Assembly: GCF_000993805.1 (NCBI RefSeq)
Contig: NZ_CP009961.1
Span: forward strand, 86,001 to 150,000
DNA: 64,000 nt
Direction: 5' to 3'
From: Thermofilum uzonense
GTDB lineage: Archaea > Thermoproteota > Thermoprotei > Thermofilales > Thermofilaceae
Below are positions 8,285 through 17,376 of this stretch, piece by piece (position 1 is the stretch's first letter; the number at the start of each line of letters is the position of its first letter). Made by a program: the position numbers and the translations under genes. Under the pieces are notes generated by a model that was given only the letters and a program-made list of their open reading frames with translations, was not told the DNA's origin and ran no database searches.

Positions 8285-9621
8285 TGAAAGAACAGCTGTT
8301 AGAGATAGGGAAAAAAGTTGTTGAGAAAGCTTTGTCAATGGGATTTGATGAAGCAGCCGTTGACGTAAGGTCTACAGACAGCCTAATGGTTAAATTCGCT
8401 AATAGTGAGCCGAGTGTAATCCAGAATTGGGGCTCCACGGAGATAGGGGTTTATGTAACAAAGAATCAGAGAATCCTAGGGACGAGTGCACCCGTAAGCT
8501 CCCTCGACGACGCATACAAGATACTCTCGAATCTTTACACTATGCATACACAGTTGCCGCAAAGCATGCTGTATGCACCTCTACCCGAGCCCAAGAAGCC
8601 TGATCCTCTTCCAGGTCTTGTAGATAAGCACTTGATAGACGCCATAAATGAGCCTTCAAATGTCTCAGAAGCTATTGTGGAGGCCGTAAATAGATACAAG
8701 ATCGACAGCTTTGCAGGCATGTTTCAGGCTACCCACGAAAGGAGGGCACTTGTGAATAGCAAGGGCGCAGAGCTCTTCGAGGAGGGAACATTCATGAAAA
8801 TGTACATCCGGGCATTTGCGGGTGAGGGCTCAGGTCAATGGTCTCTCGGCTCGCGGAAGCTGAAGATAAAGGAAGTCGAGCACGTCGCAGAAACCGCTGC
8901 AGACTTTGCGTTCCGGTCACGAGTTCAGGAGGAGGTCCCACCAGGAAGATATAACATCCTCCTTTCGCCCATGGTGGCTGGAAATTTCTTCAACTACATA
9001 GCTGACATGGCTCTAGCTCACAGTGTGTTGATGGGAAGTTCTATCTTCATGAACTCCAAGCCTGGAGACAAAGTAGCAGCTGAGAAACTGACCATCGAGG
9101 ATACTCCACGGAATGCCGAGCTTCCTGGGTCTACCTCGTTTGACGATGAGGGTATACCCACCTATGATAAGCCAATAATCGAGAAGGGTGTTCTGAAGAC
9201 ACTCTTACATAATACGAAGACTGCCGCGAAGTTCGGGTCTCAGACCACTGGGAACGCTGGTTTAATATTCCCGCGTCTATGGTCGCTTACAGTTCACAGG
9301 GGCGATTACAAGTTCGAGGAGCTTCTCAGTGAGATGAAGAACGGTCTAATAGTTACGAACAACTGGTATACGCGATTACAGAATTATGTTGAAGGAATCT
9401 TTTCTACCATAACCCGGGACGCCATATTCATAGTCAAAAATGGAGAAATAGTGGGAGCAGCCAAGAAGATGAGGATAGCTGACTCGTTCCCGCGGTTACT
9501 TCAAAACATTATTGCTCTCGGGGACACCCAGTACGACATGTACTGGTGGGAGGTCGATACCCCAACTAGAACTCCCTATATCCTTGTAAAGGATCTCGGG
9601 ACAAGCAAGCATACAGCGTAA
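8284..9621 (+). CDS. pmbA: TldE/PmbA subunit (non-catalytic partner of TldD)
   Basis: Homologous to TldD but with no HExxxH metal motif, as expected for the PmbA/TldE partner. It has the family blocks SSDDAYKI-like SSLDDAYKI, SFDDEGIPTYDKPIIEKGVLKTLLHN and TGNAGL. The two subunits form one heterodimeric protease. The ATG at 8284 overlaps the tldD stop. A T-rich tract follows the stop. Confidence 0.93.
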   Translation: MKEQLLEIGKKVVEKALSMGFDEAAVDVRSTDSLMVKFANSEPSVIQNWGSTEIGVYVTKNQRILGTSAPVSSLDDAYKILSNLYTMHTQLPQSMLYAPLPEPKKPDPLPGLVDKHLIDAINEPSNVSEAIVEAVNRYKIDSFAGMFQATHERRALVNSKGAELFEEGTFMKMYIRAFAGEGSGQWSLGSRKLKIKEVEHVAETAADFAFRSRVQEEVPPGRYNILLSPMVAGNFFNYIADMALAHSVLMGSSIFMNSKPGDKVAAEKLTIEDTPRNAELPGSTSFDDEGIPTYDKPIIEKGVLKTLLHNTKTAAKFGSQTTGNAGLIFPRLWSLTVHRGDYKFEELLSEMKNGLIVTNNWYTRLQNYVEGIFSTITRDAIFIVKNGEIVGAAKKMRIADSFPRLLQNIIALGDTQYDMYWWEVDTPTRTPYILVKDLGTSKHTA

Positions 9622-9648
9622 ATCTTTTCCTTTAAATTTTTTATTTTT
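9622..9648 (+). terminator. T-rich terminator after the tldD-pmbA pair
   Basis: The stretch ATCTTTTCCTTTAAATTTTTTATTTTTTG has repeated runs of 4-6 T immediately after the pmbA stop, the usual archaeal termination signal. It runs into the last codons of the convergent gene. Confidence 0.55.
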
Positions 9649-10699
9649 TGATGCCTCTTCTCGCAAGCCATATCGCGAAAACTGTGAAAATAACAATAGC
9701 TATTATCGTTATGTACACTCCATTCACATTAGGATACTTGCGTAACGCTGGAAGAGAGGGCTCAGCTGCAGCCTCAACGATCCTATTTTCAAGTAGTTTA
9801 TCTCCCGAATAAAGGAGTACCGTAACGTTTCTATCCGTCACATATGGGAATACAACCTCCTTTACCTCTCGACTAAAGAGATAGACCTTTCTTGCCTGAG
9901 TATTAGTACCTTTAACCACAATGTACACGTAACCGCTGGGAGATTCAAGGTTTTGGACTGTGACGCGTAGCTGGGTTCCCTCAAGAACAACCTCTTTTAT
10001 TGTAGCTTTGACCTCTGGGGGTTCACCAACAAGCTTGAGGCCGGGCATTTTAACCTCGAAAATATACATGTCCGGTGCTTCCTGCTCGTTATAGTTGATC
10101 CATAAAAGGCTTTTTAGACTTCTCGACGTAGGTCCCTGAGCAAACTTTGGCTCCCAGTCTAGCCCCAAGAGATCACTCCCATTAAAAGTGAACTCTATGA
10201 CGTCTATCCAGCTTCTAGGATCTGTACTTGTAAAACTGTCCCTAACCTTAACTAGGTAAACAGAGTCATTGATAAGGCTGACATAATTGCTAGTGTTAAG
10301 GTAAACCATAACAGAGTAAACATAAGCCCCGTCAAATTTTGTCATCTTACCCGTGCCAGCCACGTCGCACAAAACGCTTTCTCCATATCTCTTCTCCATA
10401 TCTGCGAGAACCCTGAAACTGAGAAGGCGAGGGTTATCCGAGAACATTAAGAGTATGTATCCTAGAGTCTGCGCCGACTCGTTTTTTATCCTGCTCTCAA
10501 CACTCTTGTCTCCGAAGAGGCTTTTACCTTCGACAGTAAATGGGTGTAGCTTTGCCTCAACGACTACAGTGCCATCTCCATTAAAAGTCACTTTGAAGTT
10601 GAGGGCTATCCAGTAGGATGGCTGTCCATTGCTATAGTTTCCGTGCAGGGCTAGCAACGATACAAGTATCAATAATATAAACGCAAATGTATTCCTCAT
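9641..10699 (-). CDS. Secreted, C-terminally membrane-anchored protein, partner of transglutaminase
   Basis: 352 residues: N-terminal signal peptide (RNTFAFILLILVSLLALHG), a beta-rich extracytoplasmic part with several N-x-S/T sites, and a C-terminal helix (GVYITIIAIVIFTVFAIWLA) followed by RRGIKK as stop-transfer. No family recognised. Its ATG overlaps the stop of the transglutaminase-like gene by 4 bases (ATGA), so the two are co-expressed and likely act together on the outer face of the membrane. Confidence 0.7.
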   Translation of the reverse strand: MRNTFAFILLILVSLLALHGNYSNGQPSYWIALNFKVTFNGDGTVVVEAKLHPFTVEGKSLFGDKSVESRIKNESAQTLGYILLMFSDNPRLLSFRVLADMEKRYGESVLCDVAGTGKMTKFDGAYVYSVMVYLNTSNYVSLINDSVYLVKVRDSFTSTDPRSWIDVIEFTFNGSDLLGLDWEPKFAQGPTSRSLKSLLWINYNEQEAPDMYIFEVKMPGLKLVGEPPEVKATIKEVVLEGTQLRVTVQNLESPSGYVYIVVKGTNTQARKVYLFSREVKEVVFPYVTDRNVTVLLYSGDKLLENRIVEAAAEPSLPALRKYPNVNGVYITIIAIVIFTVFAIWLARRGIKK

Positions 10700-11697
10700 C
10701 CTAGCTCACCATCGAATACATAATCGATATACTCCAAGCTCATATAGCTCGGTATACAGCTACTCGTCAGCGTAGCGCCATAGTATTTAGTTTCCTCGAA
10801 GCCGAAGATTACGTGTCTTGCACTGAACAACCCCACGTTTGTAGTCATTCCGTCAAGCATATCCACATCTATCCATCCATAAGGTTCCACGTAGACCTCG
10901 GGCCACATGTGACCACCCCAATGGTTTAGAATAGCGTCTCCCTCCTCAGCAACTGTACTCATGTTGAGCCACATGTGCTCCTTGTAGCTTGTTAGCAGGA
11001 AGCCGTAGGCGCCCCTAGCGGGAATTCCCAGTGATCTAGCCATGGTAATGAAGACGTCGGCAACCTCTACACAGTCGCCCTGAATCCTGTAACCTCTCGG
11101 CGTGTAAATTAATGCGTGGTCGCTGCCACTCCTTCCAAGGTTCACCTGATAGTTAACTCTACTCACAACCCAGCTTGCAAGCCTCTGGACTGTTTTTAGG
11201 GGGGTGTCACTATAAGCCGCGTCGTAAGCTAACTTTACAATTGTCGTGTTGTAGATGTCCCAGTATCTGGTGGACCTTGTATACCTTTTAAGAATATTAA
11301 AGTTCGGCCATACACCCCTGCTTGCTGAGGGGTCTATTGAGTAACCAGTGACTGTGACCCTGTACGTCACGTTTATCCATATTTTTTCCCCTGGCTTGGC
11401 TACTATATAGGTTACAGCGAAAACGTTCCCATCCTCATCTACCTGGAATCTGATGGGCTTGGGTTCAATGTTCATTACAAAGCTTCTCTGAAACGTGGTA
11501 TTCTGTGGTAGGGAGATGTAAACATAATCGTTAACGGATACATTGTTATTGTTCATGAGTAGGAATCGTCCCGTGATAGTATAAGTTACTTTAGAAGACT
11601 CCTTTAATCCAGTTTCACTGATCCCAACTTCAAGCCTAGGTATTACTAGTACTAATAGAAGTATCAGCAAGCAAACTTTCCTGAACAAAACACGCAC
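10696..11697 (-). CDS. Secreted transglutaminase-like protein
   Basis: Signal peptide (residues 6-20), a beta-rich domain (35-120), then a transglutaminase-like core with the catalytic triad C209 (IQGDCVEVAD), H263 (GGHMWPEVYV) and D278 (GWIDVDM). In archaea such proteins are thought to be proteases or to crosslink surface proteins. A single family member cannot be assigned a substrate. There is no visible C-terminal anchor; the overlapping downstream gene provides a membrane-anchored partner. This may be the transglutaminase normally found in MoxR-DUF58-DUF4129 operons, here about 4.5 kb away. Confidence 0.85.
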   Translation of the reverse strand: MRVLFRKVCLLILLLVLVIPRLEVGISETGLKESSKVTYTITGRFLLMNNNNVSVNDYVYISLPQNTTFQRSFVMNIEPKPIRFQVDEDGNVFAVTYIVAKPGEKIWINVTYRVTVTGYSIDPSASRGVWPNFNILKRYTRSTRYWDIYNTTIVKLAYDAAYSDTPLKTVQRLASWVVSRVNYQVNLGRSGSDHALIYTPRGYRIQGDCVEVADVFITMARSLGIPARGAYGFLLTSYKEHMWLNMSTVAEEGDAILNHWGGHMWPEVYVEPYGWIDVDMLDGMTTNVGLFSARHVIFGFEETKYYGATLTSSCIPSYMSLEYIDYVFDGELG

Positions 11698-11827
11698 CTG
11701 GGAACAAAACTGCGGGGGTTAATATTAATGCTATCGCGCCCCGAGTTTTAGCTTCAAGTCCCTCTATATGAGCATCAGAGTAAAGGATTCCCGCAGCTTT
11801 TCAATATACGTGATAAGTAATAGCCTC

Positions 11828-12766
11828 CTAGGGTTTAAATATAGTTCCTGACACGCCACGTATAATCTCTTCCAACTTGTCAAGATGGCCTATAATCGCT
11901 TTTCTCCCCGTAGCCCTGACAAACTCGATTACAGCCTCCACCTTGGGCCCCATGCTTCCCGGAGGAAAGTATCCTTTTTCTAGCAGCTCCTGTGCCTCCC
12001 GCAATCTGATCTCCCGGATGAGCTGCTGCTTCTCCGAACCATAGTCCAGATAGACGCCTTCAACATCTGTTAGAATCAGGAAGGACTCCGCATTAAGGGA
12101 GACCGCTAGCACTGAAGATGCAAGATCCTTATCGATAACCGCGTCCACTCCCACCAAGGAGCCATTTTGTTTTACAACCGGTACCCCACCGCCGCCCACG
12201 GCCACCGTAACTTCAAACCTCTCGACCGACGTCCGTATCTGCTCAAGTTCCACGATCTCCCGGGGTTTGGGAGAAGGCACTACGCGCCTCCACCCTCTTC
12301 CGGGAACCATAACAAGGCTCCATCCCTTCTTTTTCAAGTCTTCCACCTGTGCCCCATCATAGTAAGGACCAATAGGTTTCGTAGGGTTCAAAAAAGCGAG
12401 GTCACCCGGGTCGACAATCACTCGAGTTGGCACAACATTGACTCTGAGCTCGGGGCAGCATTTGCTAAAAGCCGTCTGTATCATGTAACCGATGAGGCTC
12501 TGCGTCATGGCGACACATGCATGTAAAGGCATTGGTGGCACGTCTCTGGTATGTTCCTGTTGAAGGTAAAGGTTTCCCACCTGGGGACCGTTGCCGTGAG
12601 TAAGTACAATCCTGTAGCTACGCGATGCTCGCGCTATTTCAGGAGTAATACGTATAAGGTTTTCAACCTGCTCTTGGAAAGTTCCGCGCTGCCCTTTTCT
12701 TATGAGAGCGTTACCACCTAAAGCTATAACTATGACTTTTTCCACATATATTCCTTTTGAAGCCAT
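11828..12766 (-). CDS. arcC: Carbamate kinase
   Basis: Amino-acid-kinase fold enzyme interconverting carbamoyl phosphate + ADP with carbamate + ATP. Family blocks: VIVIALGGNALIRKGQ, VLTHGNGPQVGN, AVGGGGVPVV, DKDLASSVLA and GSMGPKVEAVIEF. The frame is open for 28 more codons upstream to 12850, giving a false hydrophobic N-terminus. ATG 12766 is preferred because it gives the family N-terminus and has a TATA box about 20-26 bases upstream. A GTG at 12745 is another possible start. No arginine deiminase or ornithine transcarbamylase lies nearby. Confidence 0.93.
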   Translation of the reverse strand: MASKGIYVEKVIVIALGGNALIRKGQRGTFQEQVENLIRITPEIARASRSYRIVLTHGNGPQVGNLYLQQEHTRDVPPMPLHACVAMTQSLIGYMIQTAFSKCCPELRVNVVPTRVIVDPGDLAFLNPTKPIGPYYDGAQVEDLKKKGWSLVMVPGRGWRRVVPSPKPREIVELEQIRTSVERFEVTVAVGGGGVPVVKQNGSLVGVDAVIDKDLASSVLAVSLNAESFLILTDVEGVYLDYGSEKQQLIREIRLREAQELLEKGYFPPGSMGPKVEAVIEFVRATGRKAIIGHLDKLEEIIRGVSGTIFKP

Positions 12767-12781
12767 TATATATATAGAGAC

Positions 12782-12792
12782 TATAAATAATA
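12782..12792 (-). promoter_or_regulatory. TATA box of carbamate kinase
   Basis: On the minus strand this reads TATTATTTATA, 16-26 bases before the chosen ATG at 12766. It decides the start, because the longer open frame runs through this promoter. Confidence 0.5.
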
Positions 12793-12934
12793 ATCGGGAA
12801 AATACACACAGCATAAAAAGAATACCAAGGAATAAAAAACGGTATATCATGGTTTCATTTAAAATATTCGATCTATAATCAAACTTTTTTTAGGACAGTT
12901 GTCCTCGACCCCCCGCAATGTTACTATTGAATCC

Positions 12935-13207
12935 TTACCCGCCCGCTATTGGTGGAAATATTGCTATAATGTCCCCGTCCTTCAACTGCACTTCTCCTAG
13001 GAATTGAATATGCCTTCCATTAACAAGTATTAGCCTATCTGATCTGTAACTACTGTTTTCGAAGAACTCGTCTATAAATTCACGTCCAAGCTGTTTTGAA
13101 GCGTTTTCCACCGCGTTGCGTAGACTGCCATCTGTGTCGACTTCAATCTCTTTTACGCCGTACTTATCGCGTAGAGAGGCGAAAAGTAAAATCTTAACCC
13201 GTGGCAT
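12935..13207 (-). CDS. moaD: MoaD/ThiS-family sulfur carrier
   Basis: A 90-residue ubiquitin-like protein ending in the Gly-Gly needed for adenylation and thiocarboxylation (..DIIAIFPPIAGG). The N-terminal VKILLFASLRDKYG and the central LKDGD.IAIFPP match MoaD. It probably donates sulfur for pterin dithiolene synthesis. It lies 47 bases downstream of the tungsten oxidoreductase gene on the same strand, a known pairing, so both likely share an operon. A SAMP-like protein modifier role is also possible. Confidence 0.9.
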   Translation of the reverse strand: MPRVKILLFASLRDKYGVKEIEVDTDGSLRNAVENASKQLGREFIDEFFENSSYRSDRLILVNGRHIQFLGEVQLKDGDIIAIFPPIAGG

Positions 13208-13253
13208 AAAACATCAAGATAAACTACTGGGTAAAAAAGTTATAATTTTTCTT

Positions 13254-15113
13254 TTAAGGTTCGATACCAAGCTGTTTTAATTTCTCCTTGGTGGGGACGC
13301 CGTCAACCCATCCGCGTAGCTTGTAGTACTCGGCGAGCATCTTGTCTAGCTCAACGACTTGTCCTTTCACCGGACCCTCGGGCATCGGCTCATGAGTCAG
13401 GCGTTTAGGCAGAGTATCATCTTTGGCTGAGAACCCGTAATAGGACATTATGTAACGCTCTAGGTTGTATATCCTTTCCCCAATAGTCATAACATCATCT
13501 GTTGTAAAGTTGAAGCCGGCCACCGTGTTGAAGAGGTCGGCGTAGTCTTGAGCCCCCAGAGCGAATGTTACAAACAAACAGTTGACGGCGCTGTTAACAA
13601 CGTCTGTAAGATCCTGGAATATCTTTACCCATTGCGCCTTACCCTCCGGAGTTAATGGGTCGATTTTCTGCGGCAAGCCGAGTATCTCGGGGGATATCGT
13701 GTATCCCGTGACGTGGCAGCCACCCCTATTGGCAGTTGCATAATTCAGACCTATACCCTTAGCACCACGAGGATCATAGGCAGGCATTTCAAGTCCCTTT
13801 ACGCTCATTGATAGCTCGGGAGCACCATACATCTCGGCTAGTCTCTTGCTTCCGAGTGCTAGCTTCGCCCCGAAGCCGGACTTATAAGCCGTTCTCCATA
13901 TAGATTCCACTAAGGCTGCAGCATTCCCGAACCTTAGATCAATGCCTTGCAGGTCTTCTTCAGGGATATAGCCCTTCTCACGTAACTCCATTGCACAGGC
14001 TATCGTTGAGCCAAGCGATATAGGATCCATTCCCAGCTCGTCGCAGAGGTGGTTCGCCTTGATGACAGCAGCCAAGTCCATTACACCTGTAGTGTTGCCG
14101 AGAGCCCAGATGGATTCGTATTCAGGTCCTTCACTGTAGAGAATCTGGTAGGGGCCGCTCTCGACCTTAACCACTCGGCCGCATCCTATCTGGCATCCCC
14201 AGCATGGACGCCTTTTTATGAGAAAGGTTTTCGCAAGTGTTTCACCGCTTATCTTGTCTGCCTCAGGGTTGTAGCCGAACTGCCAGTTCTTATACGGGAG
14301 CATTCCAGCCTGGTTTATGATATTCACCAGCACGGCTGTACCATAAGTGGGTAGTCCCTCACCCGTCACGGGATTCTTTTTCATTCGTTCTATCAGATTC
14401 CTTGATAGCTCTCTAAACTCATCCGGCTTAGCAACCTGGGGTTTCTCCTCACCAGCGACGACGATTGCCTTTAATTTCTTGCTCCCCATAACAGCTCCAA
14501 GACCCGTTCTACCGGCCGCCCTATGATCATCGTTCATTATATTAGCCATCAAAACGAGGTTTTCTCCAGCGGGACCTATGCAAGCAACGCTGACATTCTT
14601 AGCTTTCACCCTGTTCTTCAAGACACGTGTCGTATCAAAGACATTTCTACCCCAGATATCTGAGGCATCTTTGATCTCTGCATGTCCGTTGACGACCTCT
14701 AAGTATACTGGTTTCTCTGAGGCTCCCTCGACCACTATCATGTCGTAACCTGCGAACTTCATGTAGGGTCCGAACTCGCCTCCACTATTAGCACTTCCTA
14801 CAGATCCGGTTAATGGGGATCTGAGAGCCATGACGTGGTATCTTCCAGGTGAAGGTACTCCGGCAACCCCGGTGATAGGTCCCGTGGCGAAGATAAGTAC
14901 GTTTTCTGGCCCTAAGGGATTGACGTCCTTTGGGGACATGCCTTTTGCCATGTATTCCTTCAGGTACCTGTAGTAGAGAAGATAGAGCGCGTATCCCTTA
15001 CCTCCTATGTATTTCTCAGCCACCTGGGGGTCGATGGGTTCTGTTCGAATTGTTTTATCCGTTAAGTTTACAAAAAGAATTTTGCCTATGTATCCTCCTT
15101 TCATCTTAGTCAT
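13254..15113 (-). CDS. aor: Aldehyde:ferredoxin oxidoreductase (tungsten type)
   Basis: Oxidises aldehydes to acids with ferredoxin as acceptor, using a tungsto-bispterin and one [4Fe-4S] cluster. At 619 residues it has full family length. The N-terminal domain YIGKILFVNLTDKTIRTEP and pterin-binding blocks are present. Cluster cysteines: C304, C307, C311 (RRPCWGCQIGCGR) and C512 (SAVNCLF). Start ATG 15113 (MTKMKGG); ATG 15104 is an equal alternative. moaD follows in the same direction. The specific substrate (AOR, FOR, GOR or WOR type) cannot be fixed from the sequence alone. Confidence 0.94.
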   Translation of the reverse strand: MTKMKGGYIGKILFVNLTDKTIRTEPIDPQVAEKYIGGKGYALYLLYYRYLKEYMAKGMSPKDVNPLGPENVLIFATGPITGVAGVPSPGRYHVMALRSPLTGSVGSANSGGEFGPYMKFAGYDMIVVEGASEKPVYLEVVNGHAEIKDASDIWGRNVFDTTRVLKNRVKAKNVSVACIGPAGENLVLMANIMNDDHRAAGRTGLGAVMGSKKLKAIVVAGEEKPQVAKPDEFRELSRNLIERMKKNPVTGEGLPTYGTAVLVNIINQAGMLPYKNWQFGYNPEADKISGETLAKTFLIKRRPCWGCQIGCGRVVKVESGPYQILYSEGPEYESIWALGNTTGVMDLAAVIKANHLCDELGMDPISLGSTIACAMELREKGYIPEEDLQGIDLRFGNAAALVESIWRTAYKSGFGAKLALGSKRLAEMYGAPELSMSVKGLEMPAYDPRGAKGIGLNYATANRGGCHVTGYTISPEILGLPQKIDPLTPEGKAQWVKIFQDLTDVVNSAVNCLFVTFALGAQDYADLFNTVAGFNFTTDDVMTIGERIYNLERYIMSYYGFSAKDDTLPKRLTHEPMPEGPVKGQVVELDKMLAEYYKLRGWVDGVPTKEKLKQLGIEP

Positions 15114-15248
15114 TACTATTTTTACAAATGTACAATAAATACTTTACGATATTTTTAAATAAAAATATCGAATAAAAATTATATATTTCTAAAGTCATAG
15201 TTTCCACAAAATACTTAACCCTGGTATGGTATTCTAAACGGATCGCAT

Positions 15249-16274
15249 ATGCTTGACTCAGGACTTCTCGCAGAGCTTGTGAACGCGCCCTCACCCTCAG
15301 GCTTTGAAGAGAGGGTACGCTCGTTGATTGTGAAGCGTCTACGCTCACTAGGGCTAGAACCCCTGATTGACAATATCGGGAACGTATATGTTATTCTTGG
15401 TGAAGACAAACCCTCCCTAATCCTGGCAGCCCACATGGACGAAGTAGGTGTCATGGTACGCTACATAGACGATAATGGTTTCATCAGATTCACAGCTCTC
15501 GGAGGCCTAAACCCGCTTTCAATAATAGGCCATGAAGTGATCCTCCTGGCTGGAGAAGACATGATTCCAGGAGTGATAGGATCCAACCCACCACATATAC
15601 AGGGGCAGCAGGCTCCTACCGCTCCCACAATAGAGGATCTGTTCATCGATATCGGAGCGTCCTCGCGTCAAGAGGTTTTGGACTACGGGATATCACCCGG
15701 TACACCCGGAACATTCCCCGGGAACTTCAAAGAAACAAAGAAACACGTCTTTGGTAAAGCGCTTGATGATAGAGTGGGTTGCTATGCCATGCTTAAAGCT
15801 GTCGAAGCTGTCTCACCGCCAGACCATGGTTCAGTAGTAGTGGCGTTTACAGTACAGGAGGAAGTTGGGTTGCGTGGGGCATCTGTCCTGGCAAAAAATC
15901 TTGAGCCAAACTTCGCAATAGCCGTTGAGGGAACGATTGCCAATGACGTGCCGTTATCCTCGCCAGACAAAGTGGTGACAAGACTGGGAGCAGGCCCTGC
16001 TATAAGGGTCATGGACAGAAGCATCATAGGTTCCCAAAGGCTTCTCAATCACATCAAGAAGCTTTTAGCAAAGAAGGATATTCCTTTCCAACTACAACTT
16101 TCACCCTACAGTGCCACGGACAGCGGTAGTTTCCTCCTTTGGGGGGCAGAGGTAACTGCTGTTTCTGTTCCAGTTAGATACATACATGCCCCCGTCTCTA
16201 TGGCCCTTAAATCCGATATAGATTTCACGGTTCAGGCTTTAAAAGAGATTATTAGTGATCCTTTCCCTGTGTGA
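15249..16274 (+). CDS. M42-family aminopeptidase (TET-like)
   Basis: Co-catalytic metallo-aminopeptidase, typically a dodecameric tetrahedral particle that trims peptides. Metal ligands visible: H62 and D64 (AAHMDEVG), D173 (GKALDDRVG), E204/E205 (TVQEEVGLRG), E227 (VEGTIAND) and H313 (YIHAPVS). At 341 residues it has family length. It starts at ATG 15249 and is divergent from the oxidoreductase. It is followed after 4 bases by a JAMM protease gene, suggesting a small peptide/protein-turnover operon. Confidence 0.95.
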   Translation: MLDSGLLAELVNAPSPSGFEERVRSLIVKRLRSLGLEPLIDNIGNVYVILGEDKPSLILAAHMDEVGVMVRYIDDNGFIRFTALGGLNPLSIIGHEVILLAGEDMIPGVIGSNPPHIQGQQAPTAPTIEDLFIDIGASSRQEVLDYGISPGTPGTFPGNFKETKKHVFGKALDDRVGCYAMLKAVEAVSPPDHGSVVVAFTVQEEVGLRGASVLAKNLEPNFAIAVEGTIANDVPLSSPDKVVTRLGAGPAIRVMDRSIIGSQRLLNHIKKLLAKKDIPFQLQLSPYSATDSGSFLLWGAEVTAVSVPVRYIHAPVSMALKSDIDFTVQALKEIISDPFPV

Positions 16275-16278
16275 AACG

Positions 16279-16701
16279 ATGCATACATCCTCCAGCATTA
16301 TAGGTCCAGAGTCCCCGATACGTAGGGTTGTGATTTCCTCCCATATACTCAAGAGTTTCCAGGTAATAGAGGAAGAGAGGCTTGCTGTTCTAGGAGGAGA
16401 TATCAAGGATGAAGAGACGCTAGTTAATGAGGTTAAAGAGATTAAGGGAATCTATTCAGCTGGTACTTTTCGAATAGATTTTCGGGAATGGTATGAAGCT
16501 GTACAAAGCTTCAAGATTAGAGGATTGAAATACATTGGAATTCTGCATAGTCATAGCTATGGTCGTCCCATACCCTCGCCACTAGACACCTTGAGGATGT
16601 CTGAGTGTCCCGGAGAGGTCTGGATCATAGTTTCCCCAAAAGGCATCAGGGCGTGGACTTATGACTTGCAGCTGCGGGAAATAGACCTAGTAATAGTCTA
16701 G
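16279..16701 (+). CDS. JAMM/MPN+ metalloprotease
   Basis: The motif HSHSYGRPIPSPLD (H90, H92, S100, D103) is an exact HxHx7Sx2D JAMM zinc site, with upstream glutamates at E31-E33. Enzymes of this family remove ubiquitin-like proteins from conjugates; in Haloferax HvJAMM1 cleaves SAMP conjugates (established knowledge). At 140 residues it is a minimal single-domain form. ATG 16279 is preferred over the earlier GTG 16255, which overlaps the M42 gene. It lies 4 bases after the M42 stop, so it is co-transcribed. The 3' end overlaps convergent mobA by 15 bases. Confidence 0.85.
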   Translation: MHTSSSIIGPESPIRRVVISSHILKSFQVIEEERLAVLGGDIKDEETLVNEVKEIKGIYSAGTFRIDFREWYEAVQSFKIRGLKYIGILHSHSYGRPIPSPLDTLRMSECPGEVWIIVSPKGIRAWTYDLQLREIDLVIV

Positions 16702-17334
16702 TCTTCTACAAATTTCTTCTGCCTTGGCAAGATCCTCAGGAGTATTAAGGTTAAAGAACTCCAAATTAGGGTGTGGAGTTAAAGCGTTGATATCCACATA
16801 TTTTGTCCTGATTTTGGCTAGGAGCCAGGTGACGCTCTTCCCATAATTGTCAAGCCCGTTCAACGCTCGTATTAGAGCTTCACGCCTGTAAGACGCTATT
16901 AGAGGTTCCAGGTATCCGTTAGGCCATTTAGGTACGACAGCATCATAAAATGTCTCGAGATGTTTTAGAATATTTAAAATTGTTTCTGCTTTTAAGAACG
17001 GAGCATCCGCGGGGAGAACGGCAAACGCGCTGGTAGTGGAGTTTCTCGCAGCAGTGTACAAGCCCACAATGGGGGCGGTCTCCCTTATTTCATCCACTGC
17101 TATAATAATCTCCCCCGGGATATTTGCCAACGCCGAGGAAACAAGTTCTTCCTGCTCCTTTGTGTGTACAACGACGATGATTTTCTCGAAGGCTGAGCTG
17201 AGACGCATGGCTAATGCTGCGAGAACAGGTTTATCGCAAATTCGTATCAATGGCTTATACATGCCTCCCAGTCTTTTCGCGAAGCCGCCTGCAAGTAGAG
17301 CAACCTCCACCCAAGGCACCTTTCTGCATGACAA
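16687..17334 (-). CDS. mobA: MobA-like nucleotidyltransferase
   Basis: Rossmann-like NTP-transferase with the MobA signature LLAGGFAKRLGGMYKPL (residues 13-29), AVDEIRETAPIVGLYTA around 80-95 and AVLPADAPFL (metal-binding Asp) near 107. Likely transfers GMP to molybdo- or tungstopterin, which fits the tungsten oxidoreductase and MoaD encoded 2-4 kb away. At 215 residues it is slightly longer than E. coli MobA. Related sugar-1-phosphate nucleotidyltransferases cannot be wholly excluded. Confidence 0.8.
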   Translation of the reverse strand: MSCRKVPWVEVALLAGGFAKRLGGMYKPLIRICDKPVLAALAMRLSSAFEKIIVVVHTKEQEELVSSALANIPGEIIIAVDEIRETAPIVGLYTAARNSTTSAFAVLPADAPFLKAETILNILKHLETFYDAVVPKWPNGYLEPLIASYRREALIRALNGLDNYGKSVTWLLAKIRTKYVDINALTPHPNLEFFNLNTPEDLAKAEEICRRLDYY

Positions 17335-17376
17335 ATAAACAGTTATATTTAAAATATCACAATACCGACAAAAAGT

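Noticed and set aside
12890-12918. Hairpin GGACA..TGTCC after a T-run near moaD as a terminator
   Set aside because: The T-run is on the wrong side for the minus-strand gene and the stem is only five bases.
15106-15348. Minus-strand ORF of 80 residues before the M42 gene
   Set aside because: Lies over the spacer and the start of the M42 gene in antisense; composition is odd and no domain is seen.
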